64,000 bases of DNA from Hirsutella rhossiliensis (GCF_020360975.1 NW_025408674.1:3224001-3288000); one strand, 5' to 3'; numbered from the stretch's first letter, positions 1-14,500 are shown. A program made the numbers and translations. Notes: generated by a model not told the origin, from the letters alone.

Positions 1-1700
1 CGAAAGTAAAACGTAGTTACTAGTAGAAACTAAATACGATACGATAAAGAGGGAGTATAGGGCTATATTAAGTGCGCTTAGGAGACTAAGAATATACCTA
101 TACGGCGTATATTTTATCCTAGAAACTAACGTATAGGTCCTAGTTAATTAACTAAAAGGTGCCCTTAAAGACGTCCCTAGAGCTATAGTAACTCGCTAGA
201 TAAGCTATATTTTCCTCTTTAACTTTACTATACGATACGTCGAAGGCAAGAAGAATAGCGTGGCCGACGGACTCTTAAGAAAGCCTAAAGGACCTTCTAA
301 CGTATTAAATAGGGAAATAGAAGGCGATATTAAAGAATTTATAGACTTCTACTTAAACGTAGTATAAGGGACTAAGCTATAAGGGGACTACTTAAAGGAA
401 TCGAGGATAATTACGAACTTTCTTTAAACGTTAAAACGGCCGGAGGGCCTTTTTAAATAAGACTATAGGAAGCTATGTCTAAAGAGTCTAAGTTTCTACG
501 TTAAAGATTAGAAGCTTTAGCGACTCCCTAGGAAGGAAGAAAGGGGACCTATACTAGTCGTAGACGACCTAAAAGAACAGAAAAAGATTATCGTAAAGTA
601 CTACGCGTAAATAGGGCATAAAGGACAATAAGTTATATATACGTTTATAAAAGATAGGTATTAGTAGGCTAGCCTTTAGAACGATATTTACGGCGTAATC
701 TCTTCCTATAAAGAATACTAATACTTTGCGACTAAGAGACCCTAGGAAGTTATAACCGCGACCGCGCCTAGCTACCCTATAAGTAAGATTTACTTCGATA
801 GCTAGTATATACTATCTAATTATAGGTATTCGTACCTTATAAAAGCACGAGACGACCTTACTAGATAGGTAGAAGTAACCCTAGTTAAAGAAATTACCGC
901 GGGAGCTATAACTAAATTTATACTCTTTATTATTTATAGGTATAGCGTAATACTACACGCTATAATTAATAGTAGGCCTAAAATAAAAAAAGACTTTAAG
1001 TATATCCTAGAGGATATAGGCGTTAAAGTTATCTAAACTTCGGCATATAATTTAAAGGCGAACGCGGTAGTAGAATAAAGGCACTAGAGGTTAATAATAG
1101 CGCTTATAAAAATAGCGGAGAAAAAAGGTAAGTAGATTAGATACCTTAACTAGGCAATCCTTATAGACCGAATAGTAGTTAAAGAGTCTCACAGAATATT
1201 AGCTTTCTACCTACTATATAGATAGGAACCGGTACTACCTCTTAAGGTAGAATACCCGACTTAGCGACTAATCGACTAAGACGAAGTAAAGATAAAAGAA
1301 GAATTATTTAAAGTATAAGTGCGAGTTTTAGAAAGGAAAGAGAAAGACGTAAAAGAAGCTAAGAAAAGAGTAATAAGATATTAGAATCGATTAGTAGAAA
1401 GGACAGACAAAGCTAATAAGTATATAATAAGGAAAGAAAGCCTATAACCTAGAGACCTCGTCTTACTATTCGACGTAAGATAATTAAATAATCTAGGGAG
1501 GTAAGCTAAGTATTAGATAAGGTAGAACGGTCCCTTTCGAGTAGTATCGCGCTCGGAGTAGTCTAGGGCGTATAGGATTAAGACTCTAGATAGAATCGTG
1601 CTCGATAAGATAATCCTAGGAAAGTATCTAAAGAAGTTTAAAAAGGATAAGGAAGGTTAGTAGTGCTCTACTAGGGATAACTAGTTACTCTAGGATAAGA
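1..1700 (+). pseudogene. Ty3/Gypsy pol relic (RNase H, integrase, GPF module), RIP-mutated
   Basis: This is the 3' part of a Gypsy-type polyprotein that enters from the left edge of the window. Around 217-285 the plus strand reads YVEGKKNSVADGL, the typical end of a Gypsy RNase H domain. A histidine/cysteine-type integrase region follows at about 500-1400. A GPF motif (NGPFRV) near 1525-1545 marks the GPF/Y module after the integrase. Frequent in-frame TAG and TAA codons, together with the lack of CpA/TpG, show that it was inactivated by RIP. No LTR was recognised at its 3' side, so the end coordinate is approximate. Confidence 0.7.
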
Positions 1701-3575
1701 TCACTCTTAATAAGAGGAAGAAGGAAGAAATAATAGATAAAGTAGATAATTTACTACTCCTACTAAGCAGAGAAGCCTTAGATTAGATAGTACTATAGTC
1801 GCAACGACTCCCTAACGAACCTTAGAAGGATTAAAGCTAGGAAGAGGAAGAAGAGCGACTATAGATACCTAAGAAAGGCCTAAGGCATACGATCGAGGTT
1901 TAGCTACTATAACTTAGTAAAGTAAAAAAGGATCTCTATACTAGAGCCCTAAAGACGCTAATCTAATAAGAAAAGGAGGAGGCAAAAAGGAGCTAGGGAG
2001 GAAAAGGCAGTAAAGATAAAAATCTACGACTATCGTAAGAAGTATACTAGAACCTAACTAGTAACTAGGACACCGTCTAACTATCTAATTAAAGGACGAC
2101 TATAGTAGCCGAGACATTTACGAGTGCCCTACCTACTACCTTATCATTTTAAATTTTCTACCTAAGGCTCCCTAAGTAGATAAAGATAATACTTCCTACC
2201 CTTCCCTAATAATAGCCTACCCTCTACTGCCTTAAAGAAGGCGAATAATGATATAATTAAATAATAAAATAAGAAAACGAATATTCTTACTACCTACCTC
2301 CCTTAAGAATAGGAGTTTTTACTTTATAGATAGGGACGTCTATTCTTTATTATAGAGGGGGAGACCCGCCGTAGCGAAAATAAACGCGCTTACGAGATAA
2401 ATTTTAATGCATTTTCGACTTACTAAATTAAACGCGTATTACCTTAAGAGAAAAACTTTTGCCGCTAAAGATAGCGACTAAACGAGGCTACCTACTCCCG
2501 GTAAACCTACTATAGACTACTATAAAGCGAACTTAAAGACTATCTAATTATTACTTAAGAGAGAGCTCGTTAAACCTATATAATCTCTTTCCGGGTAAGA
2601 CGGGCGTAAGGTTAATTTCCTCCCCTTCCTCTAAATCCTTAATAGGACTAAAGGGATTAGGGATATTGCGAAGAAGACGAGGGGCGGTCTCGTTGCTAAT
2701 ATACTTATCGTAAAACTTATTAGTCTCGAGGTCGGTATAGAAATTATAACCGTATATACGGTTAGCGAATCTATTAAGGTCGTAAGTAGCCCTATAGTAT
2801 CTAGGGAAGTGCCGCTATTCGTAAACGGGCGCCTTAGTCGAATCTTAGACGTAGTTAGCGTAAGAACCGCCGGCAGTGCTTAGAAGAGAGATATACTTAT
2901 AAAAAGGAAATATAACGTGCTCGTAAGCGGAAGTTATAGTTATCTAATAAGTTTAAATATACCCTTAATAAAGGCGAGGATTATAAGTTCTATATAAAGT
3001 AATTAGGACTACTTAAGAGTATTCTTACCGCCCTAAACTAAGCTAAGAAAAGAAGTATCCGCGCGGATAAGCGATTTCTATAGGGATATAGGTTACTAGC
3101 CGACGTCTATAATAAAAGGCATAGAAGACGATTTAATTATACCGACCTAGCGTGCTCTCGAGAAAGTAGGAGAGAGGGGAGCGACCGCGCGCTTTAACCC
3201 TAACGATATCGGGAGCTTTTAACGGAACCTATAACCGAAAGGCGATTTCTATATAAATTAGAAACCCTTAGTAACCGATATTGTTTCTACTATAGACCTA
3301 GGTCTCGAAGTAATTATAGATCTATAAAAAAAGACGGTTAGAACGAGCTAAGCGAGATTAGATAAGTTAGATAGTCGTTACTTAAAAGTACTCTATATAA
3401 AGAGGAAAGACCTTAGTGCGATAATTCTAAGTAAGAAGAGTAGTAGTAACGAGGGAAGGTCGTAGAAGAGTAGTTAAAGAGAGGTTAACGATATCTAGCA
3501 GCTCTTTAGTTTCGAGTTTAGCGGTCTTACGAGATATAATAAGGAAGAAGAGGCAATCGTAAAAGGAGAAGATAA
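1701..3575. other. RIP-mutated AT-rich DNA with no identified gene
   Basis: No open frame of useful length and no domain was recognised on either strand. CpA/TpG depletion matches the neighbouring repeats, so this was probably repeated DNA before mutation. No second copy was recognised inside the window. Confidence 0.5.
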
Positions 3576-6500
3576 AAGGTAGCGGTCTAGAGAAATAAAA
3601 AAGATAGAAGAGAGAAGAGGGAGAAGAGGAATAGAGAGAGTAAAGAGGAAAAGAAAAAGGCAGGGATTAGATAGCTCCTTAATTAATAACCGGTAGAAGA
3701 AGCTATTTAGGCGTAACCGCTAAACACGCCCGAGACTTTACCGCTATAGAGACCGGCTAAAGCAACTAATAACCGCGCGCTCTAATAACTATTTATTCCT
3801 CTCGCTATACCCTCCTTCTTCCTTCCTTCTTCTTCCTTCTATATATATATATATATATATATACTCCGTACGCTTCCCTACTTATAACGATCCCCTCTAC
3901 TAATATAACTCCTATATATATATATAATACCCTCTTAGCCTCTTAGCGTTATAACTTAAAACTACTTACCCTAACTATCTAATCTTAGCTTTTTCCTCTC
4001 TTTCGCTTACTCTACCCTTTCCTAAGATATAGCGGCGAACCTAAATAGCATCCTAGGCCCGGCTATAGACCTCCTTAAGGATACCGCTGTCTTCTTTAGC
4101 GCACTACTATTTAGGAGTAGGAGCTCTATTTTGCCTACTTACTATAGCGAAGTTAAAGTAAAAGGCGGCGAAGGGCGCTTCTACGCTAAAGATAAGGAAA
4201 GGTTCGTAGACTAAGACCGACGAGACGTTTATAGGTAGAAGTAACCTCCTTAGTATATCTATAGAGATCGTTAGCACCCGATGCTAACGGGCCCTATTAG
4301 GCGGCGGGATATTACCCTTAAAGACGCTCGGATAATATATAAGGGCGTTAAAAAGATAAACGGATTCGCTAGGAATAAGGCCCGCTAGGAAGAGTATATC
4401 GTCGACGTATATAACTTTCTTCGTAGAGCTATCGATAAACGATAGGCTACGAGCTTCGGCCTTAGCGCGATAATTAAAATCTTAATAAGAGGCATTAAGA
4501 ACGTAGTATGCCCCTTACCTTACCCGCTATCGGTTTACACTAACTACTAGGGGGAACCTATCGAAGATATAAAAGATAGATATAAGAAGTACTACGAATG
4601 CCTAAATAATAGGGAGCATCTAATTAAGTTTACCGCTCCTACCTTCGACCTTAGTTACTTCGTATATAAACGAAGGTATACGACTAGAGTTATTAACTTT
4701 TCGGTAGGCACGAATAAAGGGGGACTCTACTAAGGGGCGTTCCTCTAGGACTATAGAGAAGGAAACCTAGTCGTTTTTAATGCTTAGAAAGAGGGACGAT
4801 ACGCTAGACTCTATACGTTCCTATAAGTATAGCGGCAGTTTCTTTATATCCTCTAAGTTCCTTATAACTTTACCTATACGCTAGTCCCTTACACCGCCTA
4901 GTAAGAAGGGTAGGAATGCGGCTACTTAGCCTTAATAATAATCTAATACTAAGTTAAAGGCATAGTCGGGCTACGCCTTAAGATAATTAAATAGCGATGC
5001 TTAAAAGTTAAAGTGATTCTAGAGTAAAGGTACGGAGTAACGTAAGAAGCCCCGTAGATAGACGAGATCTTATACCGAGACTAGTATTTCTTTAAGCTAG
5101 ACGAGAGGATAAGTATAAAAGGCTACGTCGATAGGCTAATATACGGAATCTAAGCCGTCGCGGTAAACGAGCTTAATTATACGTAAGCGATATTATAAGG
5201 CGGTAGAGTTTCCTAGTAGTTTAATAGCGGGGTTAGACGACTATAAAGGATACTATTTAATTAAGGTCTAATAACTTTCGGCGGAGTCTTTCCTACGAGG
5301 ATTCCTAGGAGCGAGCGGATTTACCGATATAACCGTATTATCTTAGGAGACTAGGAAGAATAAGACCTCTAGGAAGTCCCGGAGGTAGTTAACCTCTTAG
5401 ATAGGCCTACTAAATAGAAACTACCGCTCTAAAGAGACGTAGAACTAGCTTATATAGCGAGGAAAGCGAGAAAGGAGCTATCTACGCTAGCTGCCCTTAT
5501 AGAGCAACCTAACCCGATTGCTTAAGCTACGCGCGGTTTCTTTATAAAACTTCTCCCTAAAAAGACCCCTAACTATCTAATTACGCTAACGGGAATCGAG
5601 AATAAACCTAGTCCTTTATTACCTTAAGCGTTAACCGAATCGAGCTCCTTATCTAAACTAAGCAGCCTTTCCCTAAGTAACCTCGAGATAGGATCCCCGC
5701 CCTAGAGCCTATAAAGGAGAGAGCTAAGCGCCCCTACTAGTCCCTTTATCTACGTAGAAACGACGCCTTTATTCTCCCCCTCTAATATATAGCTAATTAG
5801 GCCTACTCCTCGCCCGCTGCTAACGGCTCCTCTAAATATACGAAGGAGCGAAAGACTTATAACCGCTCCCCCGCCGACAACCTAATAAGGAGCTAGTAGG
5901 GAAGAAAGGCAGATAGCCTAGCTGCCTACTCGCCCTAGGACCCCGAAATCACTAGGCGCTCGGTTAATTACCCTAAGGCCGAAGACTCTAGTAACGCCTA
6001 TAGCACGCCCTATCACTCCCTAGAAACGAAGTATAGTAATAGCTTCTCTGGCTATAGTCCCTATAAGGTTTATACCGGGCTTTAAACCCTCCTAGGTTAA
6101 AGGAGTTAAAAACCCGGGAATATATTAGAACTACCGCTAGGATATTAACGACTATAATTCTATATACTTACGTAGGACTACTAGTAACGCGATAACGATT
6201 AGCCTATAAGACTCTATAGCTTATTTAATCTAGCTATACCTAAAGCTACGGACTAGTAAAGACGCTAACTACTTTATTTCCCTAACGCCCCCGGGAATAA
6301 TAAGCGCGAATACTTAGGAGCGTATATAGGGGGCAGTAGATAATTATCTAAAGAAGGAAGTACGCGAGCAAAGATAGGAAAGAGCTAAACGAGTAGCTCG
6401 TAGGCAAAGGGAGGAATAAAGGACGCGAAGGGAAAGGATTATAGTAAAGGAGAAAAGTTCTATCGACGGTTTATTTACTTACTTACGTGCTTAGGAAGAG

Positions 6501-6900
6501 AGCCTTGCCCGTTATTATCGCGCTCTTTCCGTTAGTATCTTAGGTCAGAAAGTCGCTAGGGAGGAGTTTAATGGGCAAGATTATACCCCTATAGACATTA
6601 GCCCGTTAGAGGGATAAGACCCCTAGCACCCCTCTAACTTTCTTCTAAGTATACTTAAAGGCGTTATAAAGACCTCGATTATCTAATTAGGCATTATCCC
6701 TAATTATAGTTAATTTAAATTTTTGTTTTTCCTCTTTAAAGTAAATGCCGCTAGTTACGCGACTCTAGTAGAAACGAAGAGGCATAGAGTAAAGAAATCT
6801 CTAAGACTCGCATTTATAACCTAAAGCCTATAGAGCTATATATAGACTAAGTAATTAGATAATTGCGTAGTTAATTGCTCTGCTAATCCTTTGCTACGTG
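3576..6900 (+). repeat. Unidentified RIP-mutated repeat, left arm of a large inverted pair
   Basis: This stretch matches the reverse complement of about 43761-46828 plus 60115-60912. The match includes an (AT)n tract at 3841-3863 next to a CTTCCTTCTTC-type tract, mirrored at about 60630-60670. A coding-like stretch rich in K, R and E lies near 6355-6620, but no family was recognised. It is contiguous with the Copia gag that follows in both copies. It is therefore either an extra 5' part of that Copia element or a separate element carried along with it. Confidence 0.6.
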
Positions 6901-9900
6901 CTACGCGTGCTTTAGGTATATGCCCTCGTCCCCGTTAAAGTAGTAGCTTTTAAAGCTCGAGACCTTAATAGCTCCCTTAAGGGGCTATATAACTAACTAT
7001 ATTAAGAAGACCTATATAGTATACTTAGGAGCCTTTTCTACTAAGAACTTACTAGCTTCTTTATAGCTAGTTAAGTAAGAAGAAATCCTTAAGGAAGCTA
7101 ACTAATACTTCCTTATAAAAGCTCTTTCCGGCTAATAGCTATAGGATATATCTCTACTAATAAAGCCTATTAGTAACGGTTACTCGACTATCTTTCGAGA
7201 GGCTAGCTAGGAACTAAATAAAGAGGCTACTAAAGTATAATAGTAAGTAGTCTTATTCCTTTATAGCTAGCACTCGACTTAGATAGCTCGACCTACTGCC
7301 CCTATAGCTGCTGCAGCCCCTATTACTATGGTTCCCGCTACTGCTACTATAGCTATTGCCCCTCTAGCTCCTCCTCCCTTAAGAGTATTAATACCGTCTT
7401 TAACGGCTGCCCTAGGCCCGGCCCTAGCTCCGCCTCTTACTCTAGGCCCGGCCCCTATCCCGTTAGTTAGACCGGCCCGACTAGTCCCCTAATAGACCTT
7501 TTAGTCCGTTAGTTAAAAAATTAAGGAACTAGTCGAAATTAAACCTCTTCGTTAAAATTAGTAATAAGGGATAAAAAGGGGAGGTTTTTAAGTAGACCTT
7601 ATAGATCGGGACGAGGATTCCTTAAAGAAATAAAAGACTAAACGACGAAATAGCTACCTAGCCTATAAATCCCTAGGCTATTAGTTATTATAATACTAGT
7701 AGGTCTTTAAGGAAAACCGACCTAAAGGATTTAACCCTTTAAAGAGGCTATAAGAAACGATATAATAGTCTCTTAAGGAGGACCCCTTATTATAGAAGAA
7801 GGAAGATAGACGAGATTTAGGTTACTAAGAAATAGTAACTAGTAACGCTACTACCTCTATTCGAGCTATAAATTCGAGGAAAAATCGTTAGTATAGTAAA
7901 TCTAGTATTTATCTTCCTTATAGATTAGTAAGACTACCTATTAAGACCCTCCGATTATCCCCTATGAAAATCAGCTATCCTTAACTCCGGTACTTCCCTT
8001 AATATCTATAATATATTATTACGATTCCGGTCCTTTAAGAAGGTATAGAGGGAATACCTTATTACTAGGGAGTTAACTATATAGATAGAGGGATATAGAA
8101 GGGTAAATTTTACGATAAAATTACCTAACGGGTTTATACGAATTCTTTAATAAAAAAGGGTAGCTTTTTACCCTTAATTTTTAACGAGCTTAATTTCCTT
8201 CCGCTTTCTTTAAGAGGAAGGAATCTTCTAGGATATAACGTTAGAGCCTATAAGGCTAGTCTAGGAGAATTAAACGATTAGGCTTATTAAAGAGAAATTC
8301 GGTTTATTTATTCTTAAATTCCGACCTATTTATAAGAAGGAACTACTTAAGAAGTTAGCTTTCCCTACTAAGAGGAATAGGTCTACTATAAAGGACCCTC
8401 TTTTAGTAGCCTAAGGAGACGGTATTCTTTAGCACGTAAGACTTAGTTACCTAGGCCCCCTAGCTTTATATAAGCTAGGCTAATAATAGGGCGTATAAAT
8501 AAAGGGCCTAAAGACCGTTAAATATAAATACTATAGCTAAGGAAAGACTAAGAGACGAATTTCTAGACGAACCCTTTTACGGCCGGACTAGCTATATAAG
8601 GAAATTTAGGTCGACTAGACCGACGTCTCTAAGGATTAGGAAAGCTTTATTAGGGTAATGTTTTTATAGACGCTTTTTTAGGGATGCTTTTCCCTTATTT
8701 CCTATAGACCTACCTAAGTATAACTAGTCTGCCCTCTAGGACTTTATTAACTAGATAAAATCCTACTTTAGCTACGAGGTAAAGAAGATATAGTTTAATA
8801 GAGAGCTATTTATAAAGGATATCTTAAATTAGCTTCGAAAAAGGGGCATTTTACCCCTCCTATTAGCACTAAATACCTAGGCCTAGAACGGAGGGGTAGA
8901 AAGATTAAGGGGTGCTATAATAAAAAGGGCCTATATAATAAGACTTATTATAAGGCTTCCCTATAACCTTTAGAGGGAAGTTATAGAGACCGCCGATTAC
9001 CTTTAGAACCGGACCCTTAGGGACCCTAAGGACCCTAGGGAACTAAACTAAGGAATAAACTAGAAATTACCCCTCGAGCTCTTTATAAAGAAGAGGGCCT
9101 CGCTAGCCTACCTTTATACCTATAGCTATAAGGTATATATAATATCTACCGATATATAGCTAAAAAGAATAAAGAAAAGAAAGCTTAATCCTAGAGCCTT
9201 TATTAGTTACCTCGTTAGTTATAATTCTATAAATATCTTCTGGATCTAGATTCCTCTTTTATAGAAGGTTATTTCTACTAGGGATATAATTTTCGACGAA
9301 TCTAGCTTCTTCGATAGAAAGAGGGATTAATAGCCCCTCTTACTCTTATAATATTAGCTAATTTAAAAGATTTAAATCCCCCCTTCTTAATAGTCTTAAG
9401 AAGAGGTCCTAGATAAGGAAATAAAAGAAGAAACTAACGTCGAAGTAGTCGAGGATAATACTAATTTTAAAGAAAAAGAGGAAGCTACTAAATTAGATAA
9501 TCTAGATAAAGAAGGAGACTATAGGAAAGCGGTAGAGCTAGAATACGCTTACCTCCCTACGCCTCCTCCTATATAAGAAGAAGATCTAGAAGTAGCTTTC
9601 TTTATTAGTCTTCCCGTCTTAACCCCTAAGGGGGTAAGAAAGGCACCTCTCTTAAAGGATTACCTAGCTGCCTTTTTATCCCTACTTTAAGAAGTAAAGG
9701 AAGGTATAGGGCACGATACGGTTACTAAAGAAGACTAACCTCTCCCTTATTTCGATTGTTTTTCCGACTTCGATCTAACGCCTATAGAAGACGGTTCCTA
9801 TAGAACGTTTATAGTAGGCTAGCTTTTTAAGCTACTATTAGTAAGGAAGGTATATAAAAGAGACCTCCCGGACCTACTAGTAAACTAAAAGCAGCTCGAA

Positions 9901-10122
9901 AAACACCCCTTTAAAGACTAGTTTTTCTAGGCCTAGAAAGACTACCTAGCTTTATATAAAGAGATAGGGTCTTTAAACGAGGTCCTTAAGGAAAGTTTAA
10001 GAGGAAAATAGGTCCTTAGCTATAAGTAGGTCTTTATCTATAAGACTAATAAACACGGCTTCCTTTAAAAGTATAAAGCCTAGCTAGTTATCTATAGGAA
10101 TTAATAGGAAAAAGGGGATCTA
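6901..10122 (+). pseudogene. Ty1/Copia element, first part (gag, protease, integrase, start of RT), RIP-mutated
   Basis: A Gag-like region with an Ala/Pro-rich stretch (about 7260-7500) is followed by a protease-like YDSG motif near 8015. A GAG-pre-integrase motif (HVRLSYLGPLALYKLG) lies near 8440, with integrase core sequence after it. Stops are frequent, mostly TAG/TAA as expected from RIP of CAG and CAA. The reading continues at 18003 after the Gypsy element inserted at 10123. The element's 5' LTR was not resolved. Confidence 0.7.
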
Positions 10123-10602
10123 TATAACGACCGGTATTATTCCTAAGGGATAAACCTATCGAGGGGTTTATATTAGCAGATATAATAGGGCGTGGTCTAA
10201 GCAATAATATATATATTACGTTAGTAATAAGTCGGAGGTCGTAGACCGTAGACTATAACTAGGTAATTAAGTAATCGGAATTAGAGATAAGATCGTAATA
10301 GAGATCGTAATAATTATATTAAAAGCTATCGAGCTATCTATCTAAAGGAGTATTCCGTTCCTTCCTTATATATCTCGAGAGCTTCCCTAGATCGCCGAGA
10401 GCACTAGGTGATCCCGTCGCCTAGGAGCGCTAGGGCGCTAGGGCGATCCTACGATCCTAGCCGTAGAGCGTTAGAGCGCTAGAGTGACCCGTCGCTCTAA
10501 ACTTAATTGGCCCGTCGGTCCGTTTAATATTCCTTGCTCCCTACGTTACGTATCCTCGTAATATATGCTAGTCCCGCGGTTCGCTAGACCGTAGTCGTAA
10601 TA
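10123..10602 (-). repeat. Gypsy copy 1, 3' LTR
   Basis: 480 bp, near-identical to 17518-17997. Differences are mainly CpA to TpA or TpG to TpA changes, concentrated in its last 60 bases, where the other LTR is unmutated. Confidence 0.92.
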
Positions 10603-10837
10603 GGATGCCTCCCCTCCTTTTAGTCTTGCCCTTAAGACCTACTGCCTTAGCCGCCGTATATAAATATACCCTTGTCGCGTCGTGCGTAAGTATGCCGTTC
10701 CTTGTTCCTTTATCCTTTCGGGATATGCTGCTAATAGTATATCTAGTCGTGTTTAAAAATCCCGTTCTCGTAATTCCGATAAATCGCGTTAACGATCGGA
10801 GCTAGTATCCTAGACCGAGATCTACGGTATTAAAATT

Positions 10838-11265
10838 ATGCCTTGCTCCCGTTGTTTTCGGTTAGGCTTAACTTATAAGGTCGGCGAGCGTTCTAATCGG
10901 TGTTCCGAATATACCTCTATAGGCCGTTCTTATAATAGGTGCAATATAGCGTCCGCCCGTTCGTTTTATCTCTTTCCTTCCCTATTATTCCTTTTTGCTA
11001 ATATTCCTTCTTTTTCTAGTTCGTCGCATTATAAATTAATAGCAAAAGATTAATTCGGACGAACGGAAAGCAAAAGAAGCGTTAGAGGAAGCGATAGCTC
11101 GCCTAGCTCGGATTAAGAAATAGAAGCGTTTCCTAAAGGACCGAGGTAGTAAGTTATTTTAGCGGGGTATATAAGCTATTAATAAAGAAGATAGTATAAC
11201 GCGTTCTTCTCGAGATAAATCGGTTCGTTTATTAAATAAGGAAACTATTACTATTAGCGAGGTTT
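10838..11265 (+). pseudogene. Antisense accessory ORF of the Gypsy element: Cys-rich, coiled-coil-like protein
   Basis: The plus strand, opposite to gag-pol, starts MPCSRCFRLGLTYKV and carries further Cys or RIP-altered Cys positions (RCSEY, GRSYNRC). After a probable intron (about 10960-11055) a second block reads KEALEEAIARLARIKK, a likely coiled coil, followed by SRDKSVRLLNKETITISEV. Later codons contain TAG stops of RIP type. The same layout, more heavily mutated, recurs at about 47480-47930 in Gypsy copy 2. The function is unknown. The Cys spacing suggests a small metal-binding head joined to a coiled coil, but this is inferred. Confidence 0.55.
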
Positions 11266-11599
11266 AATCGTTTAGTGCCTTAGACGTATTAGACTAGGAT
11301 GCTATTCTTAGTAACCCTATATTTCCGAGTAAGGGTTCGCTTAGTAGAACTATCGGAGTAGAGAACCGTAGTAGGTTAAGTGCTTAAGTAGTTCCTAGGT
11401 ATTTTCCTCTAGTCCGTATCCCTTCTACTTAATAAGGTATTCTTATTACTAACCTTGTTTTCTTATATCTAGTATTTATTCTGCTTTATATTCTTAATCG
11501 TCGTTAACTTCGATTTTTTCCTATAGTTTAGCGTTTTGTAGCGCTAGTTCTAATAATAAGATATAAAATATCGGGTATATCTATATTATTATTAGTAGC

Positions 11600-14500
11600 G
11601 AAAGTTCGTAGTTGACTTTTAAAATAGTTTTCTTAACCTTAAACGGTCTAAGTTTCTTAAAATCTAATTTATTGCTTGGTCGTTTTATTTTAATGTTTCG
11701 TCGTACGAGGTAGACTATATCTCCCTCTCGAAAGATTAGTCCCTATAATCTTTTCCGATTATAGTAAGTAGACATTCGTTCTCTAACAAATTAAAGTTCT
11801 TATTGCATTTCTTTATACAATTTTCGTAGCTAATCTGCTTATAGTATCGCTCGTTCCGCTTATAGTCCTTATCGAGTAACCTTAAATACTTCTAGGTTAT
11901 ATCCGTAATTAGCGTATACTAGTAAGAGCTTAGTTATTTCCGTAACTAAGCTATTATAAGCTAGTTACGCTATTAGTAGCTATTTAACCTAATCGTTTTA
12001 TTTATAGCTAATATAGCATCGTAAATATTATTTAAGCGTTTAGTTAAGTCGTTCTATTTATCTATCTATTTATAGGTAATAAGCTATACTAAGCTTATAT
12101 TTCGTCCCTAATTATACTATAAGAGCTTACTAAAACTTAGCTATAAACGTGCTTCCTCTATTAGAGACAATCTCGTTCGGTAGTCCGTGATTGCTAATAA
12201 TAGTTCGTAGGAATATATATGCTAGCTCTTCCGTATTGCTTGCTTCTTTATACGGTAAAAAGTATCCGTACTTCGTTAATCTATCGGTAATAACGAATAT
12301 ACTATTATACTTAACGTTAGTTATAGGTTCTTTTAACGGTAGTAGCTTTATAATATAGTTAAAAGCTATTAAATCCTATAGTTTCTCTAGTACTAGTAGC
12401 GGTTGCAATTCTCCGTATAGTTTATATCGTTTGGCTTTGCTTCGTGCGCAAAGTTCACATTCTTTAATAACTTATCGTACTACTTCTTTAAGCTATAGGA
12501 AGTTATATTATCGTCTAATCCGTTCTATTATTCTTCGGATTCCCTAGTATCTATATATTAAATGTTTATATATATCTTATATAACTTTATCTTATAATTC
12601 TAGTAGTATCTAGATTTTATTTTTATATATTAGAACTTCTAAATATCCTATATTATATCCGTTTAGTGCTTTATATTCTTTTATCTATTTTAGGATCTTC
12701 TAGTATATCGAGTTATCGGGTTATACTTTAAATATTATATTTAGCTATCGTTGCTAGTAGTTCCCGTTTTCGTTGATTTCTAGGAGCTGTCCTTTCGCTA
12801 TAGGTGCCCCTATATCGTAGTTACTTTATCGACTAAGGGCATTAGCTCGACCGTTTTCTATTCCTTTTCTATAGATTATTTCGTAGTCGAATTCCGATAA
12901 ATATTCGGCCTATTAGATCTATCGTTCGTTTAACTATTGCGTTATTGCAAAATATAAGATATTCTTATAATCTATATAGACCTTAACTTTATATTTACTT
13001 CTAAGAAGGTAGTATTAAAATTCCTTAAAAGCTTAAATAATTACGAGGAATTCTTTATCGTAGATAGGGTAATTAAGTTCTACGCTATATAGCTTCTTTA
13101 AGTAGAATATAATTAGTCGTAGTCTTCCTTTATCGTCTTTTTATCCGATTTATGCTCCTAGAGCAAAGTCTAATACATCGGTTTTAAGTTCGATTTATCG
13201 TTCTAGATCGAAGGTAGTTAAGACTAGTTCTTATATATTCGTAGTCTTAATACATTTAAAAGCTTCGTTAGCTTTATCGTCCTATATAAATTCTTTTTCC
13301 TTCTTCGTTAAGTCGTATAGTAGTGCTATAATCTTTCCGAAATCTTTAATAAATCGTCGGTAGTAATTTGCAAATCCTAGGAAACTTTATACGTCCTTAA
13401 CGTTCTTTAGCGTTAGCTATTCTTTAACTAAGTTAATCTTATCTTATTATATTCGTATCTCTCCTAGTAAGATCGTATATCCGAGGAAGTCTACTTCCTA
13501 TATATAGAACTTACTTTTCTCTAGTTTAACTAATAACTTCGCATTCTAAAGTACGCGGAGTACCTTATAGACGTGTTCCTTATATTCTTCTAGGGTATCC
13601 GAGAAGATTAGGATATTATCTAGGTATACTACTATAAAGATATCTAAGTATTCGCGTAGGACATTATTAATTATCCGTTAGAAGGTAGCTAGTGCATTTA
13701 TAAGTCTAAATAGCATTACTAGATATTCGAATAGTCTGAATTTCGTTCTAAAGGCTATTATCTATTCGTGTCCCTTTTTTATGCGTATTAAGTTATAGGC
13801 GCCTTTAAGGTCGAGGGCTATAAACCATTTTTTGCCGTATAGTCGATCTCGTAGTTCCGATATAAGCGGTAATAGTGTTCGGTCCTTTATTATAATATCG
13901 TTTAAGCGTCTATAGTCGATAACTAGTCGTAGCTTGCCGTTTTTCTTTAGAATAAATATAACTAGATAGCCTACTTTAGATATTAATGTTCGTATATATC
14001 CTTTTCGTAGATTCTCGTCGAGGTAGTCGCGTAGCGTTTATAGTTGCTTTTCGTTTAGGTTATAGATTTTATAGAACGTCGGCGTTATTCTATCCTTAAG
14101 ATAAATTTCGTGGTCCTATTAGCTATATTCGGGTAACCCTATCTCGAGTTCTTCTTTAAAGAGTTTATCGTATTTCCGGTATTCCTAGGGGATATTCTTT
14201 ATTCTATCTTATAGGCTTTATTCTTTCTTTTAAGAGCTAGTTTCTCTTAACTTAAGCTCTTTATTAATTTATTTAAGGTCTTTCCTTAGAGTAGTAATAA
14301 CTCTTCGGATCTTTATATTATATCCTTTATTCTATTTATATCGGATGCTAGGTTATATAGCCGTGTTAGTTAGTACGTGGGTCTTATTAGTCGATTTTAT
14401 CGTGTCCGCCGGTTCGGTTACTATTTTCGTTTATATCGCTAAAGCCCGTAATAATTTACTTAAACGGTTATCCCTTTTATCCTATTTATTAGCTAAATTA

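Noticed and set aside
10605..10805. A 66-codon frame beginning just inside the left Gypsy LTR
   Set aside because: It is hydrophobic with no motif and no conserved counterpart in copy 2; probably untranslated sequence of the accessory region.
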